Below are positions 1 to 8,821 of a DNA stretch of 64,000 bases, one piece after another. The stretch comes from Amycolatopsis sp. GM8 (GTDB lineage: Bacteria > Actinomycetota > Actinomycetes > Mycobacteriales > Pseudonocardiaceae), in assembly GCF_021653975.1 (NCBI RefSeq), contig NZ_JAJKFK010000002.1, forward strand, positions 310,001-374,000, in the 5' to 3' direction. The position numbers and the translations under genes are program-made. Each line of letters opens with the position of its first letter. Within the stretch, counting starts at the first letter, position 1. A model generated the notes under the pieces. That model was not told where the DNA came from, did not search any database, and saw only the letters and a program-made list of their open reading frames with translations.

Positions 1-113
1 AACGCGCGCACCGGCGAGTTCACACCGCCCGGTGTCGCGGCGGTTGCTCGTTCGAACCATGCCTTGGACTGATCGACTCCGTGAACCACAAGGACAGTCT
101 CGCAAAGGGCCTG
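1..113. other. no gene recognised at left edge
   Basis: Short non-coding stretch downstream of the minus-strand gene that ends at 114. I see no conserved protein, tRNA cloverleaf or convincing terminator. A GTTCGAAC string near 50-57 resembles a tRNA T-loop, but no acceptor or anticodon stem accompanies it. Confidence 0.4.
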
Positions 114-446
114 TCAGGCCTGGTTCAGGTGGCCCTCGAAGAAGCCTTCGGGGTCCGCTTCGCGCTCTTTGCGGCGGTGCCTGGCGCGGATCGCGAGCAG
201 CAGTTCGCGGACGGCGTCGGTGAGCAGCAGCGCCGCGACCAGGCCGAGCCCGATCGACGCGGCCATCCAGCTGCCGACGTTGCGGGTGGAGGTGAGCACG
301 ACGCCGTCGCTGAGGTGCACGGTAAGCGTTTTCACGCCCAGGTCCCATACCGGGAAGGCGAGCCAGATGGCGACGGCCGCGAGGATCACCTCGGCGAGCG
401 CGACCCAGGCGCGCCATGGCCGGTGCAGCTTCGGCTGAGTGTTCAC
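114..446 (-). CDS. small two-helix membrane protein
   Basis: A 110-residue protein of unknown function. Two hydrophobic segments are visible, around residues 15-35 (WVALAEVILAAVAIWLAF) and 60-80 (AASIGLGLVAALLL), followed by a basic, charged tail. I chose the GTG at 446 (MNTQPKLHRPW) because it lies just after the TGA of the upstream DUF3093 gene at 460; the longer reading frame would run through that gene. It is the last gene of the hemB-led minus-strand run. Nothing identifies a substrate or partner; membrane location is an inference from hydropathy. Confidence 0.7.
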   Translation of the reverse strand: MNTQPKLHRPWRAWVALAEVILAAVAIWLAFPVWDLGVKTLTVHLSDGVVLTSTRNVGSWMAASIGLGLVAALLLTDAVRELLLAIRARHRRKEREADPEGFFEGHLNQA

Positions 447-459
447 GGTGGCAAGGCTC

Positions 460-879
460 TCATGTCCGGTCGAGGGCGGCACGCAGAGCTTGCACATCCT
501 TCGCCCAGGCGAGGACCACCATGCCGTCGTTCAGGCGAATCGGCAGCTCTTCGTACTTACGCGGGGTGCTCCAGCCGCCACCCAGGACACGTGCCCCGGT
601 CGGCGCGCCGACGTCCGTCGTCTCCGCGATTTCGCTCAGCGGCAAGGATTCGCGGCCTTCCCACAGCTCGGTGCCGGTCACCCGGACGGTGAGGAACCGG
701 CGGCGTGCGTGGATCCACGGTGCGGTGATCGCCGCGAGCCCCAGCCCGACGAGCACCCAGGCGACGGTGTGCGGTGTGCCGGTGGCGAGCTCCACCAGGT
801 AGCCGAGGAGGGCGAACAGCGGGCCGTAGAGCAGCGCCGCCCATTTCGCCCCGGGCTCGAGGTACCGCGTCTCACTCAC
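460..879 (-). CDS. DUF3093 family membrane protein
   Basis: A 139-residue protein with the pattern of actinobacterial DUF3093: two adjacent N-terminal membrane helices (about residues 11-50), then a soluble beta-rich half ending in DVQALRAALDRT. The function of this family is unknown. The GTG start at 879 overlaps the TGA of the upstream gene (GTGA), so translation is probably coupled. It sits in a run of three small membrane proteins following hemB, all on the minus strand. Confidence 0.75.
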   Translation of the reverse strand: MSETRYLEPGAKWAALLYGPLFALLGYLVELATGTPHTVAWVLVGLGLAAITAPWIHARRRFLTVRVTGTELWEGRESLPLSEIAETTDVGAPTGARVLGGGWSTPRKYEELPIRLNDGMVVLAWAKDVQALRAALDRT

Positions 880-1394
880 GCCCGGCGGGACACCTTCGGG
901 AAGTACGGCGCGACGTTCGGCAGGTACATCAGGACCAGTGCGATCAGGCCGACCAGCGTCGCGGCGAGCGTGACGACACTCGCGAACTGCAGGACCAGCT
1001 GGAACACCACGGTGATCGCCATCAGGACGGTCAGCACGGTGCGAGCCGAGCGAGTGCCCTGGCGGGCCTTGTACGCGAAGAGGACGTACAGGGCCGCGAA
1101 GGAGACCGCACCGACGAGGAGAACCGCGAGCAGCACGGTGGTGCCGGACCGGATCTGGTCGGGGTGCACCGCTGTGTTGGTGTTCGCCTTGATCAGCTGG
1201 TCGACGATCCGGCCGCGGGCGAAGAAGATGATCGCGTAACCGACGATGAACACGACCCCGGACACGGCCCACAGCCAGAACGACGCCTGGACCGGTTTGG
1301 GCGGGTCCACACGCTCGGGCGCGTCACCAGGCTGCTGAGGCTCGGGCGGCAGGCCCTTGGCGCGGCGCTCGTCATCCGATTCGGGTGCGGTCAC
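876..1394 (-). CDS. four-helix membrane protein, unknown function
   Basis: A 172-residue protein with a charged, proline-rich cytoplasmic N-terminus (about 35 residues) and four hydrophobic segments near residues 40-60, 85-107, 118-140 and 143-163. It matches the kind of uncharacterised membrane protein found just after hemB in many actinobacteria. It begins 22 bases after the hemB stop, with a small hairpin in between, and its stop overlaps the start of the DUF3093 gene. No catalytic motif is visible. Confidence 0.75.
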   Translation of the reverse strand: MTAPESDDERRAKGLPPEPQQPGDAPERVDPPKPVQASFWLWAVSGVVFIVGYAIIFFARGRIVDQLIKANTNTAVHPDQIRSGTTVLLAVLLVGAVSFAALYVLFAYKARQGTRSARTVLTVLMAITVVFQLVLQFASVVTLAATLVGLIALVLMYLPNVAPYFPKVSRRA

Positions 1395-1396
1395 CC

Positions 1397-1421
1397 GACT
1401 AGAGTACTTCGGTACTCAGTC
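1397..1421 (-). terminator. hairpin at the hemB stop codon
   Basis: GAGTAC and GTACTC arms around a four-base loop, extended by GACT/AGTC after a one-base bulge. The hairpin covers the hemB stop (1416-1418) and ends 3 bases before the next start at 1394. There is no U-run, so it may attenuate or protect RNA between hemB and the membrane-protein genes rather than fully terminate. Confidence 0.4.
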
Positions 1422-2387
1422 GAGCCAGGCCGCGGCTTCGGCCGCCCAGTAGGTCAGGATCATGTCCGCGCCGGCGCGGCGGATCGAGGTCAGGACTTCG
1501 ACGATGGTGCGCTCGCGGTCGAGCCAGCCGTTGGCCGCGGCGGCCTCGACCATCGCGTACTCACCGGAGATGTTGTACGCGGCGACCGGCACCGGCGAGA
1601 CCTCGGCGGCAGCGCGGAGGACGTCGAGGTACGCGAGCGCGGGCTTGATCATGACGGCGTCCGCGCCCTCGTTGACGTCCAGCTCGATTTCGCGCAACGC
1701 CTCACGCGCGTTGCCCGGATCCTGCTGGTACGTCTTGCGGTCGCCCTTGAGCTGGGAGTCGACCGCCTCGCGGAAGGGGCCGTAGAACGCGCTCGCGTAC
1801 TTGGCGGAGTAGGCGAGGATGGCCGTGTCCTGGTGGCCGGCGTCGTCGAGCGCCTCGCGGATCGCGCCGACCTGGCCGTCCATCATGCCGCTGGGCCCGA
1901 GCATGTGCGCCCCGGCCTCGGCCTGCGCGACGCCCATCTCGGCGTACACCTTGAGGGTCGCGTCGTTGTCCACGCCGCCGTCCGCGTCGAGGACGCCGCA
2001 GTGGCCGTGGTCGGTGAACTCGTCGAGGCAGGTGTCGGCCATCAGGACGGTGTCGTCGCCGAGCTCGGCCCGCAGGTCGCGGAGGGCGACGTTGAGGATG
2101 CCGTTCTCGTCGGTCGCCCCGGACCCGACGGCGTCACGCGTCTGTGGCACGCCGAAGATCATCAGCCCGCCGACCCCTGCGCGCACCGCGTCGACGGCGG
2201 CCTTGCGCAGCGACTCGCGCGTGTGCTGCACGACCCCCGGCATACTCGCGATCGGCCGCGGCTGGGTGGCCCCCTCCGCGACGAACATGGGCAAAATCAA
2301 CTGGCGGGGGCGCAGCGTGGTCTCGCTGACCAACCGCCGCATGGCGGCAGTCCCACGCAACCGACGAGGACGATGCTCGGGAAACAC
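1416..2387 (-). CDS. hemB: delta-aminolevulinic acid dehydratase (porphobilinogen synthase)
   Basis: Condenses two 5-aminolevulinate molecules into porphobilinogen, the second committed step of the cytosolic tetrapyrrole pathway. The protein is 323 residues, typical for HemB. It opens with the family signature [10 protein letters not shown], has a metal-site region [15 protein letters not shown], and two Schiff-base lysine contexts, [16 protein letters not shown] and [12 protein letters not shown] chose the GTG at 2387 because it gives [11 protein letters not shown]. In mycobacteria and streptomycetes hemB directly follows hemD; here rfbA and a rhamnosidase lie in between. It starts 23 bases after the rfbA stop and could be read through from it. 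Confidence 0.95.
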   Translation of the reverse strand: MFPEHRPRRLRGTAAMRRLVSETTLRPRQLILPMFVAEGATQPRPIASMPGVVQHTRESLRKAAVDAVRAGVGGLMIFGVPQTRDAVGSGATDENGILNVALRDLRAELGDDTVLMADTCLDEFTDHGHCGVLDADGGVDNDATLKVYAEMGVAQAEAGAHMLGPSGMMDGQVGAIREALDDAGHQDTAILAYSAKYASAFYGPFREAVDSQLKGDRKTYQQDPGNAREALREIELDVNEGADAVMIKPALAYLDVLRAAAEVSPVPVAAYNISGEYAMVEAAAANGWLDRERTIVEVLTSIRRAGADMILTYWAAEAAAWLD

Positions 2388-2410
2388 GAGAGCGACGGTA
2401 CTCCGGCACG

Positions 2411-3298
2411 TCAGGCGGTGGTCAGGTCGGCCTTTGCCCGCGCGATCTCCATGACGTACTTGCCGTAACCGGATTTCGCGACCCGTTCCCCGAGCCGGTA
2501 ACACTGATCCGAGTCGATGAAGCCCATCCGGAAGGCGACCTCCTCGAGACAGCCGATCCGGACTCCCTGACGTTCCTCCAGCATCTGCACGTACTGGCCG
2601 GCGTCGAGCAACGATTGGTGTGTGCCCGTGTCGAGCCAGGCGAAGCCGCGTCCTAGGTCCACGACCTTGGCGCGCCCGCGATCGAGGTACGCCTGGTTCA
2701 CGTCGGTGATCTCGAGCTCGCCCCTGGGCGACGGCTCGAGCCCTTTGGCGATCCCCACCACGTCGTTGTCGTAGAAGTACAGCCCCGTGATCGCGCGGTT
2801 GGAACGCGGGTGCTCCGGCTTTTCCTCGATGGAAAGGAGATTGCCGTCGTCGTCGAACTCGCCGATCCCGTACCTGTTCGGATCGCCCACCGGGTACGCG
2901 AAAAGCAGGCAGCCTTTGAGGTCGTCGGTTTTGCTCTGCAGAAGGCGGGAGAATCCGGGGCCGTGGAAGATGTTGTCGCCGAGAATGAGCGCGACCGAGT
3001 CCTGGCCCACGTGTTGCTCACCGATGATGAACGCCTCCGCGAGCCCGTTGGGCTCCGGCTGTTCCGCGTACTCGAGCCGGATGCCGAGCCATGAGCCGTC
3101 GCCGAGCAGCCGCTGGAACGCGGGCTTGTCGCCGGGCGTCGTGATGATCAGGATGTCGGTGATCCCGGCCAGCATCAGCACTGACAGGGAGTAGTAGATC
3201 ATCGGCTTGTTGTAGACCGGAACGAGCTGTTTCGAGACGGCGAAGGTGACCGGATGCAACCGGCTACCGCTCCCACCGGCGAGAACGATTCCTTTCAT
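2411..3298 (-). CDS. rfbA: glucose-1-phosphate thymidylyltransferase (RmlA)
   Basis: Makes dTDP-glucose from glucose-1-phosphate and dTTP, the first step towards dTDP-L-rhamnose and other deoxysugars. The 295-residue protein has the nucleotidyltransferase signature [16 protein letters not shown], then [27 protein letters not shown], the EEKP and ITGLYFYD motifs, and [10 protein letters not shown]; these are diagnostic for RmlA. The start at 3298 has a GAGGAG ribosome site seven bases upstream. No rmlB, C or D gene is nearby, so the rest of the pathway must be elsewhere. It is divergent from an alpha-L-rhamnosidase across 150 bases. Confidence 0.95.
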   Translation of the reverse strand: MKGIVLAGGSGSRLHPVTFAVSKQLVPVYNKPMIYYSLSVLMLAGITDILIITTPGDKPAFQRLLGDGSWLGIRLEYAEQPEPNGLAEAFIIGEQHVGQDSVALILGDNIFHGPGFSRLLQSKTDDLKGCLLFAYPVGDPNRYGIGEFDDDGNLLSIEEKPEHPRSNRAITGLYFYDNDVVGIAKGLEPSPRGELEITDVNQAYLDRGRAKVVDLGRGFAWLDTGTHQSLLDAGQYVQMLEERQGVRIGCLEEVAFRMGFIDSDQCYRLGERVAKSGYGKYVMEIARAKADLTTA

Positions 3299-3448
3299 GG
3301 GATGTCTCCTCGAGCAGGGGACTGCGGGTATCCGAATCATCACCGCTGTGCTCGCGTCGCCCCAGGGGCTCACCTCCACTGCCTTCCTCTGCCGATCGTT
3401 TCAATGTACGGTTTTACTGTTTCACTGATCGAGCGAGCTGGAGACTCC

Positions 3449-6235
3449 ATGACCGCACAAGAAGCGATCGGCCTGCCTCCCGCCCGGACGACGGGCACGG
3501 TCGTCAGCCCTGTCCGATTCGAGCACCTCGACTCCCCTCTGGGCATCGGCACGCCCACGCCGCGACTGTCCTGGCAGATCACCACCGATGACCCCGATTG
3601 GGCCCAGACCGCGTACGAGGTCGAATCCGGTGCCGCAGTGGTCCGCGTCGAGTCCAACGAGCAGATACTCGTGCGCTGGCCCTTCGAGCCGTTGCAGTCC
3701 CGCGAGCGGGCGTCCGTGCGCGTCCGCGTCGCCTCCGGCGATATGTGGTCCGCCTGGAGCCAGCCGTCGACCGTCGAGATCGGACTGCTGAACCCCGAAG
3801 ACTGGACAGCGCGATTCATCAGTCCTGCAACAATCGGATCTATCGATTCACCCGCACCGATTCTTTCGCGAACCGCGAGTCTCCGACGAAAAGTCACCAG
3901 GGCACGTCTTTACGCGAGCGCGCACGGCGTATACCAAGCGAAAATCAACGGGGCCAGTGTTGGTCATGACTTGTTGACACCTGGCTGGACCGCCTATGCC
4001 CAACGTCTCCGCTACCAGACGTACGACGTCACAGCTCTCCTGCGTCCCGGCGAGAACAGTCTTCATTTCCTTCTGGGGAACGGATGGTACCGCGGACGGA
4101 TAAAATGGCGCGCCGACCATGACGACCACCTCGCCCTGCTGGCCCAGCTGGAGATCTCATACGATGACGGTTCGGTTGAAGTCATCGGTACAGACGAAAC
4201 CTGGCGAGCGTCGGAAAGCGGAATCATACTGAATGACCTTTACGATGGCCAAGTCACGGATCTACGCCCACAAACCTTGGTGGCGGACAACGTCAGAACG
4301 CTCAAAGCGGACTTTCGCCGACTGGTAGCAGCAGAAGGACCTCCGGTAAGAGTCAGCGAAATACTCCATGCCAAGCAGATAAAAAGACTCGCTTCTGGCC
4401 GAATTTTGATCGACTTCGGACAAAATCTTGTCGGCTGGGTCCGACTGAAGATCCGCGACGCAACGAACGGGCAGCGGGTAACCATCCGACATGCAGAGGT
4501 ACTGGAAAAGGGCGAACTCGGCGTGCGGCCACTCGACGGAGCCAAGGCCACCGACAGTTATTTGCTCCCCGATGCAAAAGAAATAACACTGGAGCCCAGC
4601 CTTACCTTCCACGGCTTCCGCTACGCGGAAGTCGAGGGCCTCGCCACGCTGATTCCAGATGATGTCGAAGCAATGGTAGTGGGAACCGACTTGCGTCGAA
4701 CCGGTTGGTTTGAATGTTCGGTTCCCGAACTGAACCAGTTCCATGAGAATGTCGTTTGGGGCATGCGGGGAAATTTCCTGGACGTTCCCACTGACTGCCC
4801 ACAACGAAGCGAGCGGCTCGGTTGGACGGGGGACATCCAGGTTTTTTCGCCCACCGCGACCTTCCTTTTCGATGTCGCGGGTTTCCTGACGTCGTGGCTT
4901 GGCGACCTTCGTGCCGAACAGCTACCGGATGGAGCAATCCCATACGTAATACCAGACGTCCTGCGGACGCATTCCGCCGCCGCAGCCGGCTGGGGAGACG
5001 CGGCCACCTTCGTACCCTGGGTACTGTACGAGAGGTTCGCCGACAGGGGAATTCTCGCCCGACAATTCGCGAGCATGTGCGGCTGGGTCGACAAGGTTGC
5101 ATCCTTGACCATCGATGGTCTGTGGGCGGGCGGTTACCAGTTCGGCGACTGGCTCGACCCGACGGCTCCCCCAGATGATCCCTTCGCCGCGAAGGCCGAC
5201 TCCGATGTATTGGCGACCGCGTATCTCGCCCGCTCGGCTGACATCGTCAGTGCGGCGGCGGGACTACTGGAGCGAACGGAGGAGGAAAAAAGGTACAGTG
5301 CGCTGGCAGCGGCTACTCGCAAGGCATTTGTTCAAGAGTACGTCACAGGCGGGGGACGAATCCTCAGCGACACTCCGACCGTCTATGCTTTGGCGATAGT
5401 GTGGAACCTTCTTGCAACGAGGTCACAAAAAGAGGGAGCCGGCCGGCGGCTGGCAGATTTGGTTAAGCAGAACGGGTTCCGAATCACGACCGGTTTCCTG
5501 GGAACACCATTAATCACAGACGCCCTCTGTGCCGCCGGACGAAGCGATCTCGCTTACCGGCTCCTATTGGAAAGAAGCTGCCCGTCATGGCTGTATCCCG
5601 TGACAATGGGCGCGACCACCATCTGGGAACGGTGGGACAGCATGCTTCCCGATGGATCGATCAACCCCGGGAGGATGACCTCCTTCAACCACTATGCACT
5701 GGGAGCCGTCGCGGATTGGATACATCGCACAGTCGCCGGGCTCGCGCCATCGGCTCCTGGTTACCGTGAGATGACCATCAAACCCCAGCCGGATCCGCAC
5801 CTAACGTTTGCCTCGGCGAAGCATCTGACACCTTACGGCGAGGCATCTGTCCGGTGGCAGCGGGAAAATAACGAATTCACGTTAGAAGTAGCGATACCGG
5901 TTGGGGTGGTAGCGACAGTCCACGTGCCTGGCTCCGCGCCGATGTCCGTACAGCATGGAAAGCACATCTGGACAACCGCCGACCCTTGCGCGGACGAGAA
6001 GTCGCCCCCGACCACAGTCAGAGAACTGATGGACCGGCCGGCACTATGGTCAAAGGCCGTATCCGTTTTGATCGCGCACGAACTCGGAACCGATCCAGCG
6101 GACATCGCTTCATCGGCTGCCCCGTACCTCGACGCGCCGCCATCCGACCTTCCCCTGCTTCTCGCACAGAAGAAGAGCCTCCTCACCGGCGACGGGCAGG
6201 AGGCCCGCCAAGAGCTCGAGTCGTTGCTGATCTGA
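3449..6235 (+). CDS. alpha-L-rhamnosidase, GH78 family
   Basis: Predicted to remove terminal alpha-L-rhamnose from glycosides. The 928-residue protein has the family layout: N-terminal Ig-like and beta-sandwich domains (about residues 20-320), an (alpha/alpha)6 catalytic domain (about 420-780) and a C-terminal beta domain. The acid motif DCPQRSERLGWTGD and the later TTIWERWDS glutamate are intact. No signal peptide is evident, so action is probably intracellular. The last about 75 residues (from TTVRELMDRP) form a helical, charged extension. ATG 3449 has GGAG eight bases upstream; an in-frame ATG at 3404 is less likely. Base composition is unusually low for this window (28 G+C of 60 at 4381-4440), suggesting acquisition by transfer. 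Confidence 0.93.
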   Translation: MTAQEAIGLPPARTTGTVVSPVRFEHLDSPLGIGTPTPRLSWQITTDDPDWAQTAYEVESGAAVVRVESNEQILVRWPFEPLQSRERASVRVRVASGDMWSAWSQPSTVEIGLLNPEDWTARFISPATIGSIDSPAPILSRTASLRRKVTRARLYASAHGVYQAKINGASVGHDLLTPGWTAYAQRLRYQTYDVTALLRPGENSLHFLLGNGWYRGRIKWRADHDDHLALLAQLEISYDDGSVEVIGTDETWRASESGIILNDLYDGQVTDLRPQTLVADNVRTLKADFRRLVAAEGPPVRVSEILHAKQIKRLASGRILIDFGQNLVGWVRLKIRDATNGQRVTIRHAEVLEKGELGVRPLDGAKATDSYLLPDAKEITLEPSLTFHGFRYAEVEGLATLIPDDVEAMVVGTDLRRTGWFECSVPELNQFHENVVWGMRGNFLDVPTDCPQRSERLGWTGDIQVFSPTATFLFDVAGFLTSWLGDLRAEQLPDGAIPYVIPDVLRTHSAAAAGWGDAATFVPWVLYERFADRGILARQFASMCGWVDKVASLTIDGLWAGGYQFGDWLDPTAPPDDPFAAKADSDVLATAYLARSADIVSAAAGLLERTEEEKRYSALAAATRKAFVQEYVTGGGRILSDTPTVYALAIVWNLLATRSQKEGAGRRLADLVKQNGFRITTGFLGTPLITDALCAAGRSDLAYRLLLERSCPSWLYPVTMGATTIWERWDSMLPDGSINPGRMTSFNHYALGAVADWIHRTVAGLAPSAPGYREMTIKPQPDPHLTFASAKHLTPYGEASVRWQRENNEFTLEVAIPVGVVATVHVPGSAPMSVQHGKHIWTTADPCADEKSPPTTVRELMDRPALWSKAVSVLIAHELGTDPADIASSAAPYLDAPPSDLPLLLAQKKSLLTGDGQEARQELESLLI

Positions 6236-6239
6236 CGTG

Positions 6240-6293
6240 GCGGTTGAGGAGGCGGGCGTCAGGCGGCACCCGAAACCCGGCCTCCTCAGCCGC
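6240..6293. terminator. bidirectional terminator between rhamnosidase and hemD
   Basis: A long inverted repeat: arm GCGGTTGAGGAGGCGGG at 6240-6256 and arm 6276-6293 (CCCGGCCTCCTCAGCCGC) with one bulge and one G-T pair. It fills the 64-base gap between the convergent rhamnosidase and hemD genes and is placed to stop both transcripts. Confidence 0.8.
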
Positions 6294-6299
6294 TTCACA

Positions 6300-7832
6300 T
6301 CACGAACGCCGGGTGCGCTTTGCCTTTCGTGGCGGGGGGAGGGCTCCTTCGGCGCGGAGCTTGGCGGCGTAGGCGGCCAGGGCGTCCACGAGATGCGGGA
6401 TATCCGCCTTCTCCGGCTGGACGTCCACCCGCAGGCCGAACTCGACCGCGGTCTCCGCGGTCTTCGGGCCGATGCAGGCCACCAGGGTGCGCGTGTGCGG
6501 CTTGCCCGCGATCCCGACCAGGTTCCGGACCGTCGACGACGACGTGAAGCACACCGCGTCGAAACCGCCCGTTTTGATCATTTCGCGGGTTTCCGCGGGC
6601 GGCGGGGCGGCGCGGACGGTCCGGTACGCCGTCACATCGTCGACCTCCCAGCCGCGGTCGGCGAGGCCCGCCGAGAGGGTCTCCGTGGCGATGTCGGCCC
6701 GCGGCAGCAGCACGCGGTTCACCGGATCCAAAATATCGTCGTAGGGCGGGAACTCCGTCAACAGGCCATCGCTGGACTGCTCGCTCTTCGGGACCAGCTC
6801 CGGATTCACCCCGAACGCACGGACCCGCTCGGCCGTCGACTCGCCGACGCAGGCGATCTTCACGCCCGAGAAAGCCCGCGCGTCCAGCCCAAACTCCTCG
6901 AACTTCTCCCACACGGCACGCACCGCGTTCGCCGACGTGAACACGATCCACTGGTACCGGCCGTCGACGAGCCCCTTCACCGAACGCTCCATCTGCGCCG
7001 GGCTCCGCGGCGGCTCCACCGAAATCGTGGGCACCTCGTGCGACGTCGCGCCATGGCTGCGCAGCCGCTCGGCCATCTCGCCGGCCTGCTCCTTCGTCCG
7101 CGGCACCAGCACCTTCCAGCCGTACAGCGCCCGCGACTCCCACCACGACAGCTTCGAGCGCTGCCCCGCCGCCTCACCGATGGTCACCACCAGCGGGCCG
7201 ACCAGCTCCCCCGCGTCCTGCGCCAGGGTGGCGAGCGTGCTGTCGAACGTGCGCTGCGTGTTGATCGTGCCGTTCGACGTCACCGCGACCGGCGTGGACG
7301 CCGAAACGCCGTGCTCGACCAGCGCGCCCGCGGCCTCGGCCAGGTGCGACGACGTCGCGTGCAGCACGATCGGCCCCTTGGCACCGGCCAGCCCGGCCCA
7401 GTCGACCTCACCCCGGGTGTCGACCTCGGTGTACGTGCCGCCCAGCGCGATCCCGGCGTACGCGGGCACCGCGACACCCGGCGAGACACCGGGCACGACC
7501 TCGAACACGGCGCTGGTCTTCGCCACCGCCTGCACCTCGGCCACCACGGCCGGCAGGGTCAGCGGGTCACCGCCGACCAGCCTCAGCACGAGACGGCCGG
7601 CCTTCGCCTCACCGGCCAGGTCCTTGGCCACATCACCCGGCTCGCCGACAGCCGGCCGCACTTCGGCGTCCGCGCTGGCCACGGCGAGCACACCGGTCGG
7701 CACATCGGGGTCGGTCACCACGACCTCGGCCTTCGCCAGCAGCTCCTGGGCACGAACGGTCAACAATCCGGCGTCGCCGGGGCCCGAGCCCACGAAAGCG
7801 ACGCGCCCAGCGGTGTTCCGCGCGGGGGTCAT
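6300..7832 (-). CDS. hemD: uroporphyrinogen-III synthase fused to a SUMT-like domain
   Basis: A 510-residue fusion typical of actinobacteria. The N-terminal part (about 9-240) resembles uroporphyrinogen-III C-methyltransferase (GSGPGDAGLLTVRA; VVPGVSPGVAVPAYAG), and the C-terminal part (about 255-490) is HemD, which closes hydroxymethylbilane to uroporphyrinogen III (FTSANAVRAVWEKF; CFTSSSTVRNLVGIAG). In the methylase half the usual GDPFxFGRGxEE motif reads GGDPLTLPAVVAEV (residues 87-100), so methylation may be impaired. As I recall, the M. tuberculosis homologue has a similar change. ATG 7832 follows GGAGAAAGAAAGACA. It is last in rex-hemA-hemC-hemD. Confidence 0.92.
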   Translation of the reverse strand: MTPARNTAGRVAFVGSGPGDAGLLTVRAQELLAKAEVVVTDPDVPTGVLAVASADAEVRPAVGEPGDVAKDLAGEAKAGRLVLRLVGGDPLTLPAVVAEVQAVAKTSAVFEVVPGVSPGVAVPAYAGIALGGTYTEVDTRGEVDWAGLAGAKGPIVLHATSSHLAEAAGALVEHGVSASTPVAVTSNGTINTQRTFDSTLATLAQDAGELVGPLVVTIGEAAGQRSKLSWWESRALYGWKVLVPRTKEQAGEMAERLRSHGATSHEVPTISVEPPRSPAQMERSVKGLVDGRYQWIVFTSANAVRAVWEKFEEFGLDARAFSGVKIACVGESTAERVRAFGVNPELVPKSEQSSDGLLTEFPPYDDILDPVNRVLLPRADIATETLSAGLADRGWEVDDVTAYRTVRAAPPPAETREMIKTGGFDAVCFTSSSTVRNLVGIAGKPHTRTLVACIGPKTAETAVEFGLRVDVQPEKADIPHLVDALAAYAAKLRAEGALPPPRKAKRTRRS

Positions 7833-7864
7833 TGTCTTTCTTTCTCCAGTACCGAATATCTCTG

Positions 7865-8821
7865 TCAACGTTGGTTGCGGCCGGGGCCGGACAACGCGCC
7901 GGCGCCCAGGTCGAGCAGCTCCGCGGCCAGGTCCCGGCCGAGTCGCTCCGCATCGCTCTTGTCCGCGACGGCCGAAGCGCGGAGCAGTTCCACGGACTCC
8001 CCGTCGAGTCCGGCGGCGGCCACCCCGCGCAGCGAAACGCGCTCGACGACCGAGCCGTCCGCGTCGAGGTCCTCCACCACTTCGGCCAGCGCACCGACGG
8101 GCGCGCTGCAGCCGGCCTCGAGCGCCGCGAGCATCGCGCGCTCGGCCGTCACCGCGGCCCGTGTCGCCTCGTCGTCCACAGTGGACCGAAGCAGGTGCTC
8201 GATGTCCACGTCGTCGACGCGGCACTCCACCGCCAGCGCACCCTGGGCGGGCGCGGGCAGCATCTGGATCGGGTCGAGGGTCTCGGTGATCTCCCCGGCC
8301 CGGCCCAGCCGGACGAGACCGGCCCGCGCGAGAACGACGGCATCCAGCTCACCGTCGGTCACCTTGCGGAGCCGGGTGTCTATGTTGCCCCGGATCGGCA
8401 CGATCTCCAAACCGAGACCGAGCGCGCGCAGCTGCGCCAGCCGCCTGGTCGCCCCGGTGCCGACGGTCGAACCCGGCGGCAGCTCGCCGAGGGTCAGCCC
8501 GTCCCGCGCGATCAGCGCGTCCCGTGGGTCCTCGCGCAGCGGCACGGCGGCCAGCACGATGCCGGCCTCCGGCGCGGTCGGCAGATCCTTGTACGAGTGG
8601 ATCGCGACGTCGACCTGCTTGTGCTGCAAGGCTTCCCGCAGCGCGGAGGTGAACACGCCGACCCCGATCTCGGCGATCGGGGCGTGCGAGCGGTCACCGG
8701 GTGTGGAGACCTTGACGACCTCTACGTTCTCGCCGGCCTTGCGCAGGGCGTCGGCGATGGTTTCGGTCTGGGCGAGCGCGAGGGCGCTGCCTCTGGTACC
8801 GATTCTGATCGTTCTTGTCAC
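7865..8821 (-). CDS. hemC: hydroxymethylbilane synthase (porphobilinogen deaminase)
   Basis: Polymerises four porphobilinogens into hydroxymethylbilane. The 318-residue protein has the classic N-terminus [15 protein letters not shown], the HSYKDLPT loop, the [11 protein letters not shown] and [10 protein letters not shown] substrate-binding arginines, and Cys238 in [11 protein letters not shown], which carries the dipyrromethane cofactor. The GTG start at 8821 overlaps the hemA stop (GTGA), indicating coupled translation. It is followed after 32 bases by hemD. Confidence 0.97.
   Translation of the reverse strand: MTRTIRIGTRGSALALAQTETIADALRKAGENVEVVKVSTPGDRSHAPIAEIGVGVFTSALREALQHKQVDVAIHSYKDLPTAPEAGIVLAAVPLREDPRDALIARDGLTLGELPPGSTVGTGATRRLAQLRALGLGLEIVPIRGNIDTRLRKVTDGELDAVVLARAGLVRLGRAGEITETLDPIQMLPAPAQGALAVECRVDDVDIEHLLRSTVDDEATRAAVTAERAMLAALEAGCSAPVGALAEVVEDLDADGSVVERVSLRGVAAAGLDGESVELLRASAVADKSDAERLGRDLAAELLDLGAGALSGPGRNQR

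Noticed and set aside
45..65. T-loop-like GTTCGAAC suggesting a tRNA end
   Set aside because: No matching acceptor, D or anticodon stem in the surrounding bases.
774..2468. 564-residue plus-strand open frame over hemB
   Set aside because: Antisense shadow of hemB and membrane-protein genes; arginine/histidine/aspartate-rich composition typical of GC-rich antisense frames.
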